Shown: one piece after another, positions 1 to 5,740 of the stretch
How the letters are laid out: each line of letters begins with the position of its first letter
Position numbering within the stretch: position 1 is the first letter of the stretch
Position numbers and translations under genes: made by a program
Notes under the pieces: generated by a model
Database searches by the model: none
What the model was told of the DNA's origin: nothing
Seen by the model: only the letters and a program-made list of their open reading frames with translations
Origin: Bacteroidota bacterium
Lineage (GTDB): Bacteria; Bacteroidota; Bacteroidia; Bacteroidales; Paludibacteraceae
Direction: 5' to 3'
DNA: 5,740 nucleotides
Assembly (NCBI GenBank): GCA_022709605.1
Contig: JAKLIM010000254.1
Location: 1 to 5,740, forward strand

Positions 1-48
1 TGTTTCTCACTTATTCTCCGTCGACTAAAAGTTGCATTTGCAAGTTGA
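1..48 (+). other. Interrupted or missing 5' end of the first susC-like gene
   Basis: No complete gene is visible here. The reading frame of the downstream SusC-like protein meets a TGA at 46-48, and no ATG, GTG or TTG occurs in that frame between 1 and 45. Read through the TGA, the frame gives a basic stretch (RRLK) then VAFAS, stop, IQVSVFSQ. This resembles a signal peptide (basic n-region, short hydrophobic core, cleavage before Gln) with one codon replaced by a stop. The other two forward frames give no better leader. The stretch could be a genuine nonsense mutation, an assembly or contig-edge artefact, or unrelated upstream DNA. Confidence 0.45.
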
Positions 49-3000
49 ATTCAAGTTTCAGTTTTTTCTCAAAACAGAATCATTGGATTAGTTATAGATG
101 AAAAAGGTGAACCACTGGTTGGCGTTAGTATTGTCGAAAAATCATCGGTTGATTCGAAAACGAATGGAACAATCACTGATTTTGACGGTAAATTTGTGTT
201 GGTAACAAAACAAAACCAGGGCGTACTTACATTCACTTATATTGGTTACACACCAATTAACAAGTCATTTAACGGATCTGAAAATATTCGGGTAACGTTA
301 CGTGAATCCAGAAATGATTTGGACGAAGTTGTTGTAGTCGGTTACGGTTCGCAAAAGAAAGTGAGCGTCGTTGGTGCTATTTCGACTGTGACTACCAAAG
401 ATTTACTTCAAAGTCCTGCTGCTAACTTAAGTAATGCGTTGGCAGGCCGACTGACCGGTTTAACAACTGTTCAAAACACCGGACAACCGGGTAAGGATGA
501 TGCCAGTTTGTACATTCGTGGTCGTAGCACCTGGGTAAATTCAATGCCATTGTATATTGTGGATGGCGTCGAAAGAAACAATTTCACGCAAGTGGATGCC
601 AACGAAGTTGAATCCATCTCAATTTTGAAAGATGCTTCTGCCACTGCCGTATATGGTGTACGTGGTGCAAATGGTGTTTTAATAATTACAACCAAACGTG
701 GTAAGGAACAAAAACCCGTTGTAAGTCTTTCGGCTCAATATGGTTTACAGCAACCTACACGCCTCCCAAATTATTTAAATTCTTATCGAACTGCGTTATT
801 GAGGAACGAAGCTTACCTGAACGATGGTTATTCGGCTGACAGATTGCCTTTTCAACCCTATGCTTTGGAAGCTTTCCAAACTGGCTCTGACCCATACCAT
901 TATCCCGATGTTGATTGGTACAAAGAAGTTATGAAAACCACCACTCCACAAAGTCAATACAATTTAAACGTAAGAGGAGGAACAAAAACGGCCCGTTATT
1001 TCTTATCGGCCGGGTATTTTAATCAGGATGGACTTTTCAAAACCAACCCGAATAACGATTATAATACAAATTATCAATTTACCCGATTCAATTTCCGATC
1101 GAACCTTGATATTGATGTAACGAAAGAACTTACGGTATCTGTATCGATGACTGCCCGCATGGAAGACACGAATGAACCCGGAGCAACTGGCTTTACAACC
1201 GGAGAAAACCAAATGGTATTTGGTTCATTGACACGGAGAACACCCTATGAAACACCAATTTTTCAGAAAAACGGAAAACCGGGTGTAGGACCTGCCGGGA
1301 ATAATCCGTGGTTGACAGTAAATGGCTTTGGTTTTACACAAAATAAAAAGGATGTTGTTGAATCGAGCATTAGTATTAACTATAAATTAGATAAATTAAT
1401 TCGCGGTTTGTCGGCCAAGGCATTGGTTTCGTACGATAGCCACTATGCTGAATCAAAAAATTTCAAAAAAGAAACTCAGGCATATCGCCTTGATTCGGGA
1501 CCGGACGAGGAAGATAGCTATACTGTAGTTGGTCAGGATACAAAATTAAAATATTCGGGTGGTGGCATGAGCAGTTATGCCAAAACATATCTCGAAGGTT
1601 CACTTAATTTCTCCCGTAATTATGGAAATCACAGTGTTACAGGGCTTTTGCTTGGTAATATGGATGAAAAAATCATGAGCGGCGTTTATATTCCTTTTCG
1701 CACCATGGGATTGGTAACCCGCGTAACATATGGTTATGACCAGCGGTATCTCGGTGAATTAAACATGGGATACAATGGTTCTGAAAATTTTGCTTATGGC
1801 AAACGTTTCGGATTATTTCCTTCGCTATCTGCAGGTTGGGTTATTTCCGGCGAAGATTTTTTCAAAAACTTCAATCATGTAATTGATTTTATGAAAATGA
1901 GAGCCTCCTATGGTTTGGTAGGTAATGATAAAATTGGTGGAAGCCGGTTTATGTACACAGAGCAATACTCGACCCGAAATGGTTGGGAATCACCTTCAAT
2001 CCCTTCGTTTGGAATAACAGGAAATTCGGTGGATATCATCACTTTATCGCGTATTGCAAATCCCAATTTAACATGGGAAAAAGCCAATAAATACAACATT
2101 GGATTGGAAACGAATTTATTTAACAATCATCTTTCAACAATTCTTGATTGTTTTATTGAGTATCGCAGGGATATTTTAATGGACAGGGGTTCAATACCTT
2201 TGTATTTAGGAGTTACACCACCATCAGCAAACATAGGAAAAACCAAAAATAAGGGTTTGGAATTTGAAATAAAATATAGAAATAAAGTAGGTAAAGATTT
2301 TGAATATTGGTTGAATGCCAATTATAGTTATGCTAAAAACACGATAGTTGCTAAAGATGAACCCGAAAACAAAATCGAATGGCAAAAAGAAGAAGGTCAT
2401 TCAATCGGACAGTTTTTTGGCTATCAGGTGCTTGGTTTCTTCGATATAACTGATTTTAATGAAGATGGCACTTTGAAAAGTGAATTTGCCCGCCAATTAG
2501 TGGGCGAAGCGCCAAAACCGGGTGACTTCAGGTACAAAGATGTGAACAATGATGGTGTGGTTGACGACCGCGATAAATTGCCCATCGGTTATTCCGATAT
2601 TCCGGAAGCTACGTATGGATTTTCGTATGGTTTTAACTGGAAAGGATTTGATTTTAGCATGATGTGGCAAGGTTCGTACAATGTTAGTCTGAAAATTGGT
2701 AGCGAAGTTTTGTATGAATTCTGCGAAGGAGGAAAAGTGCAGGATTTCCACGAAGGACGCTGGGCATATTACACCGATCCGTTTACCGGACAACAAGTAG
2801 ATACAAGAGCTACAGCAACTTACCCAAGATTGCACTCGCAAAGTTCAAGTCCGAACTGGACAACCAACGATTTCTTTCTTTATAATTCGAGTTATTTGAA
2901 ATTGAGAAACATGGAAATTGGTTATACCTTACCAATCAAACAATTGAAAATGCTCGGAATAAGCCAATTGAGAGTTTATTCAAATGCCAACAACCTGCTT

Positions 3001-3120
3001 ACAATTTCAAAAGTGAAGCAAGTTGATCCTGAAGGTCCGGGATATGGAAGTAACCGGGAACGTGGTTGGAATTATCCACAATTAGTGATTTACAATATGG
3101 GTCTAAATGTAACATTCTAA
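49..3120 (+). CDS. SusC/RagA family TonB-linked outer-membrane transporter (5' end unresolved)
   Basis: This is the outer-membrane barrel of a SusCD pair, importing a glycan or peptide captured by its SusD partner using TonB-ExbBD energy. The coding frame is open for 1,023 codons after a TGA at 46-48, close to the family's usual length of about 1,000-1,100. Domains in order: carboxypeptidase-regulatory-like domain (about 82-305, beginning IIGLVIDEKGEPLVGVSI); TonB-box-like DEVVVVGYG (322-348); plug (about 361-705) with LYIVDGVERN and the signature KDASATAVYGVRGANGVLI from 628; then the barrel, ending in YNMGLNVTF with the C-terminal Phe typical of outer-membrane barrels. The first conventional in-frame start is GTG at 196, but it would remove the signal peptide and cut the first domain, so it is unlikely to be real; homology clearly begins upstream of it. 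The stop lies 12 bases before the SusD-like gene, implying co-transcription. Product family is very secure; whether the gene is intact is not. Confidence 0.93.
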   Translation: MQVSVFSQNRIIGLVIDEKGEPLVGVSIVEKSSVDSKTNGTITDFDGKFVLVTKQNQGVLTFTYIGYTPINKSFNGSENIRVTLRESRNDLDEVVVVGYGSQKKVSVVGAISTVTTKDLLQSPAANLSNALAGRLTGLTTVQNTGQPGKDDASLYIRGRSTWVNSMPLYIVDGVERNNFTQVDANEVESISILKDASATAVYGVRGANGVLIITTKRGKEQKPVVSLSAQYGLQQPTRLPNYLNSYRTALLRNEAYLNDGYSADRLPFQPYALEAFQTGSDPYHYPDVDWYKEVMKTTTPQSQYNLNVRGGTKTARYFLSAGYFNQDGLFKTNPNNDYNTNYQFTRFNFRSNLDIDVTKELTVSVSMTARMEDTNEPGATGFTTGENQMVFGSLTRRTPYETPIFQKNGKPGVGPAGNNPWLTVNGFGFTQNKKDVVESSISINYKLDKLIRGLSAKALVSYDSHYAESKNFKKETQAYRLDSGPDEEDSYTVVGQDTKLKYSGGGMSSYAKTYLEGSLNFSRNYGNHSVTGLLLGNMDEKIMSGVYIPFRTMGLVTRVTYGYDQRYLGELNMGYNGSENFAYGKRFGLFPSLSAGWVISGEDFFKNFNHVIDFMKMRASYGLVGNDKIGGSRFMYTEQYSTRNGWESPSIPSFGITGNSVDIITLSRIANPNLTWEKANKYNIGLETNLFNNHLSTILDCFIEYRRDILMDRGSIPLYLGVTPPSANIGKTKNKGLEFEIKYRNKVGKDFEYWLNANYSYAKNTIVAKDEPENKIEWQKEEGHSIGQFFGYQVLGFFDITDFNEDGTLKSEFARQLVGEAPKPGDFRYKDVNNDGVVDDRDKLPIGYSDIPEATYGFSYGFNWKGFDFSMMWQGSYNVSLKIGSEVLYEFCEGGKVQDFHEGRWAYYTDPFTGQQVDTRATATYPRLHSQSSSPNWTTNDFFLYNSSYLKLRNMEIGYTLPIKQLKMLGISQLRVYSNANNLLTISKVKQVDPEGPGYGSNRERGWNYPQLVIYNMGLNVTF
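2539..2574 (+). other. EF-hand-like acidic loop in the SusC barrel
   Basis: The translated stretch DVNNDGVVDDRD matches the spacing of a calcium-binding EF-hand loop: Asp at 1, Asn at 3, Asp at 5, Gly at 6, Asp at 9, and Asp instead of the usual Glu at 12. It follows PGDFRYK and precedes KLPIGYSDIPEATYGF, a context common in SusC-family proteins, where such loops recur. A weaker acidic segment, DFNEDGTLKSE, lies just upstream (from 2452). Metal binding is inferred from the pattern only. Confidence 0.6.
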
Positions 3121-3132
3121 GTACAATATAAA

Positions 3133-5010
3133 ATGAAAAAATCAATATTATATATTATTCTGCTGCAGGTTTCAATTCTATTTACTGCGTGCGAAGAATA
3201 TCTGGACATGAAGGAAAGTGCTTTGTTTACTTCCGATCAGGTATTTGAAAATCCTACAAATTTCAAAAAATTTGTTGACGATATTTACACCTATTATCAT
3301 TATTGGCCGGGCGATTGGGCTTGCCAATCATTTGGAGGTTTGGGTCGTATCGGGTATTCTTCTTTCGAAGGAGCTTCCGATTTAGCCGAAGCATCGAGGG
3401 CTGTAGCCGGAACAAATGCAAGTTTCAACCTCGGAAACTGGTCGCCTAATGCTTATGGAGCTCAGGTAGAATTAACATGGCCCTGGGCTGGAAGTTACGC
3501 TGCAATTCGCCGCTGTAATGTAGTGCTCGAAAAAGTGGATGGTGTGAACGGTTTGAGTGCAAGTGCTGCAAATGGTTATAAATCTGAGGCTTTATTTGCG
3601 CGTGCATTCTTCTATTTCGAACTTATTAAACGTTACGGAGGTGTTCCTTACCTTACAAAATCATTGACAGAAACTGAAGATATGAATTTACCACGGGAAC
3701 CTTATGATACCTGCGTTGCAAAAATCATTCGTGACCTGGATGCTTCACTTCCAAATTTACCTCAGGCCAGTGCACAAGCGGCTGTTGATTTCGGTCGACC
3801 CACAGTAGGTGCAGCGTTGGCACTTAAGGCCAAGGTATTACTTTATGCTGCAAGTCCTTTAAACACTGAGCCTTACGAAATAGGCATTGGTGATCGCAAT
3901 CCTGATTTATACTATAATGAAATTCCAAATACACCTGCAGAAACTCAACAAAAATGGATAGAAGCCGCAAAAGCAGCTTATGAAGTTATGAAATTGGAAG
4001 ATTTGGGTGAGTGTGCATTAGCAGATTCGGCACGTTATAAAAATGTTTTTTATACTTCGAATGTTACTGATGTAAAAAACAAAGAAACCCTTTTTAGTCG
4101 CATAGATGGTTCATATCAATTTAGCGGAGGTAAAGCGTTGATGGGTTGGATTGGTTTTTCCGACGTCGGTGCATCGAAAGGATATGGAGGCGCTGCCGGT
4201 ACTTTCCCCACACAGAATTTGATTGACTTGTATGAAATGGAAGACGGTTCAATACCGATTTCGGGATACAATGCAGATGGATCTCCAATAATAAATCCTG
4301 CAACAGGTTATGTGGATCAAAAAATGTGGAAAAACAGAGACCCACGTCTCAGACTCACCGTGCTTTGTAACCAGGATCAATGGCAGGACAGACCGGTTCA
4401 AATCTGGTTTTATAAGAATAACCCAACCATCAGTGGATCTGAAATGAAAGATGCTCAGGATTATACTACTACAGGCTATTTAAGTAAAAAAATGTGGTCT
4501 GAAGATCTGAGACAAGGTGGTGTTGCTTCGGTTTACATGAATTGGATTTGGTTTAGATACACCGATGTATTGTTATGGTACGCTGAAGCAATGAATCAGG
4601 CTTATGGACCAAATACTGACGGACTTGGAAATGGAAAAACTGCCAGTTGGGCATTAAACAGAATACGAAACAGATTGAATCCATCGAATCCAAAGAAAAG
4701 AGACCTGATTACTTCAGATAAAAACTATTTCCACGATAGGCTTATGAATGAGCGTGCCATTGAATTTGTGTACGAAGAACAGCGCTGGTGGGATGTAATA
4801 AGATACAAGAAAGGTGATGATGTGTTTAATAAACCGGTGTATGGAATACGTATTTATAGTCCGGTCACCTCTCCTACTCCATCTACAACTTTCGAAATTA
4901 CACGCAGAAAAATTGAAAACCGGGTATTTTTAAACTATATGCATAAGTATCCGATTCCTTATGCCGAAATTGAAAAAAGTTCTAAGCTCAAGCAGAATTC
5001 GGGTTGGTAA
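3133..5010 (+). CDS. SusD/RagB family nutrient-binding surface lipoprotein
   Basis: This is the substrate-binding lid that pairs with the upstream SusC barrel at the cell surface. The 625-residue product starts with a lipoprotein signal peptide (MKKSILYIILLQVSILF) and the lipobox FTAC, giving lipidated Cys20 followed by acidic EEYLD, compatible with Bacteroidota surface export. SusD hallmarks follow: the helix AIRRCN (about 124-129), EALFARAFFYFELIKRYGG (152-170), the C-terminal NERAIEFVYEEQRWWDVIRY (539-558), and the terminal PIPYAEIE...LKQNSGW, the family's usual PIP-x-x-EI...QNPGY/W ending. An aromatic-rich run, YTYYHYWPGDW (52-62), lies near the N-terminus and could contribute to ligand or SusC contact (inference). 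At 625 residues it is somewhat longer than classical SusD (about 550). ATG 3133 is chosen because it directly yields the lipoprotein signal. The spacer from the SusC stop is AT-rich with no Shine-Dalgarno, normal for the phylum. The substrate cannot be named. Confidence 0.96.
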   Translation: MKKSILYIILLQVSILFTACEEYLDMKESALFTSDQVFENPTNFKKFVDDIYTYYHYWPGDWACQSFGGLGRIGYSSFEGASDLAEASRAVAGTNASFNLGNWSPNAYGAQVELTWPWAGSYAAIRRCNVVLEKVDGVNGLSASAANGYKSEALFARAFFYFELIKRYGGVPYLTKSLTETEDMNLPREPYDTCVAKIIRDLDASLPNLPQASAQAAVDFGRPTVGAALALKAKVLLYAASPLNTEPYEIGIGDRNPDLYYNEIPNTPAETQQKWIEAAKAAYEVMKLEDLGECALADSARYKNVFYTSNVTDVKNKETLFSRIDGSYQFSGGKALMGWIGFSDVGASKGYGGAAGTFPTQNLIDLYEMEDGSIPISGYNADGSPIINPATGYVDQKMWKNRDPRLRLTVLCNQDQWQDRPVQIWFYKNNPTISGSEMKDAQDYTTTGYLSKKMWSEDLRQGGVASVYMNWIWFRYTDVLLWYAEAMNQAYGPNTDGLGNGKTASWALNRIRNRLNPSNPKKRDLITSDKNYFHDRLMNERAIEFVYEEQRWWDVIRYKKGDDVFNKPVYGIRIYSPVTSPTPSTTFEITRRKIENRVFLNYMHKYPIPYAEIEKSSKLKQNSGW

Positions 5011-5063
5011 TGTCGCTTATAGTGTTTGATAATTAAATTTAATATTAAGAAATACGCAAGATT
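5011..5063 (+). other. Short AT-rich gap between the SusD-like and second SusC-like genes
   Basis: This 53-base spacer contains a perfect 12-base palindrome, ATTAAATTTAAT (5032-5043), with no loop and no GC-rich stem or U-tract, so it is not a convincing terminator. A TTTG occurs at 5025-5028, but no TAnnTTTG element follows at the distance expected for a Bacteroidota promoter. No clear ribosome binding site is present before the ATG at 5064. Read-through transcription from the SusD-like gene is the simplest reading. Confidence 0.5.
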
Positions 5064-5740
5064 ATGAGATATTTTAAATATCACAGGAATATTTATAAAA
5101 GATGTATTGCACTCTTGTTTTCCATACTTTCACTTTCGGTAGTTCTGGCGCAGTCTGGCCAGGCTCACCTAAACGGAGTTGTAAAAGATAATAAAGGGAA
5201 TTTGCTTTCGGGTGTTATTATAACAATACAGGAATCGACCATTACCACTATTTCGGGCGAAACCGGAGAATACTCAATACGTGCGATAACGGGTGATAAT
5301 CTATCATTTTCATTACCCGGATACCAAACAATATCAAAAGTAGTGGAGCAAAACACAACCAGGTTAGACATTATTTTGCCTGTATTGGAATTTGGAAAAA
5401 CTGAACAGGATAATGTTCCGGTAGCCTATTCAAGTAAAAATAAAAGGGATTTGATATCTTCCATTTCGATGACTAAATTCGAAGAATTTGGGAAACGCAA
5501 GGACATGAATACCATGAATGGTTTGGGTGGTTTGATCAATGGTCTGGTGGTGTTATCTTCGGGATGGTCCGATACAGGAGTTGGTACAAGTTTTTATGTT
5601 CGTGGTTTAAAAACGACCAGTTCGAATAATTCGCCACTTATTTTGGTTGACGATGTGGAACGAACATTTGACCAAATGAATGCCAATGAAATAGAATCTG
5701 TTTCGGTTTTGAAAGATGCAGCCGCATTGGCAATTTACGG
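5064..5740 (+). CDS. Second SusC/RagA-like TonB-dependent transporter, N-terminal part (runs off the window)
   Basis: The first 225 codons of a second outer-membrane transporter are present; the barrel lies beyond the right edge. ATG 5064 is the first start after an in-frame TAA at 5046-5048. It gives a signal peptide with a long basic n-region (MRYFKYHRNIYKR), hydrophobic core CIALLFSILSLSVV, and likely cleavage after LA before Gln30. A carboxypeptidase-regulatory-like domain follows (about residues 34-110, NGVVKDNKGNLLSGV), then the plug, with FYVRGL, LILVDDVERTFDQMNANEIE and SVSVLKDAAALAIYG. The usual DEVVVVGYG segment is replaced by EQDNVPVAYSSKNKRDL. It lines up with the first SusC's plug in the same order, but the DNA is strongly diverged, so it is an old paralogue and not a recent copy. 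No STN domain is present. Family assignment is secure; function and completeness cannot be judged. Confidence 0.92.
   Translation, partial: MRYFKYHRNIYKRCIALLFSILSLSVVLAQSGQAHLNGVVKDNKGNLLSGVIITIQESTITTISGETGEYSIRAITGDNLSFSLPGYQTISKVVEQNTTRLDIILPVLEFGKTEQDNVPVAYSSKNKRDLISSISMTKFEEFGKRKDMNTMNGLGGLINGLVVLSSGWSDTGVGTSFYVRGLKTTSSNNSPLILVDDVERTFDQMNANEIESVSVLKDAAALAIY

Noticed and set aside
196..198. GTG as the start of the first SusC-like protein
   Set aside because: It lies inside the carboxypeptidase-regulatory-like domain and leaves no signal peptide, so an outer-membrane transporter starting here is not credible.
98..205. Small frame starting ATG at 98 with a basic, partly hydrophobic start (MKKVNHWLALVLS), superficially like a signal peptide for the susC gene
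   Set aside because: It is in a different frame, ends at TAA 203-205, and the SusC homology in the true frame already begins upstream of it at about 82. It is an overlap artefact.
2497..2841. Reverse-strand open frame of 114 codons within the first susC-like gene
   Set aside because: It lies wholly opposite a strongly supported coding region, has no recognisable domain and no sign of an independent start region. The other reverse-strand frames are rejected for the same reason.
5032..5043. AT-only palindrome ATTAAATTTAAT after the SusD-like gene as a terminator or operator
   Set aside because: It has no loop, GC stem or U-tract, and short AT palindromes are expected by chance in AT-rich spacers.
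5021..5063. Possible Bacteroidota promoter (TTTG at 5025) before the second susC-like gene
   Set aside because: No TAnnTTTG element follows at about 19-21 bases, and the short gap makes read-through more likely.

Overview
The window looks like a piece of a Bacteroidota (Bacteroidetes) chromosome. It carries a SusC/RagA-type TonB-dependent outer-membrane transporter, its SusD/RagB-type surface lipoprotein, and the first 225 codons of a second SusC-like transporter. All three lie on the + strand. The DNA is AT-rich, the genes lack clear Shine-Dalgarno sequences, and SusC/SusD pairs are essentially confined to this phylum. Genus cannot be decided from the sequence alone.

Layout: positions 1-48 precede an in-frame TGA and hold no complete feature. 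From 49 to 3120 runs the first SusC-like protein (carboxypeptidase-regulatory-like domain, TonB-box-like segment, plug, 22-strand-type barrel ending in Phe). No proper start or signal peptide can be read for it inside the window. After only 12 bases comes the SusD-like lipoprotein (3133-5010). A 53-base AT-rich gap follows, then the second SusC-like gene (5064 to the window edge), which has a clean signal peptide and a much more divergent N-terminal half.

How the genes work together: in this family the SusD lipoprotein sits as a lid on the SusC barrel, captures a glycan or peptide at the cell surface, and the TonB-driven SusC barrel imports it. The tandem SusC-SusD-SusC order suggests a polysaccharide-utilisation-locus type operon with two transport units; a second SusD-like gene would be expected just beyond the right edge. 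No glycoside hydrolase, lyase, sulfatase or regulator is in view, so the substrate cannot be named. Neither SusC shows an N-terminal STN domain, so there is no sign of direct coupling to an ECF-sigma/anti-sigma pair.

I found no novel system. The points most worth checking are the interrupted 5' end of the first susC-like gene and the unusual TonB-box region of the second. There are no tRNA or rRNA genes, CRISPR arrays, insertion sequences or convincing terminators.
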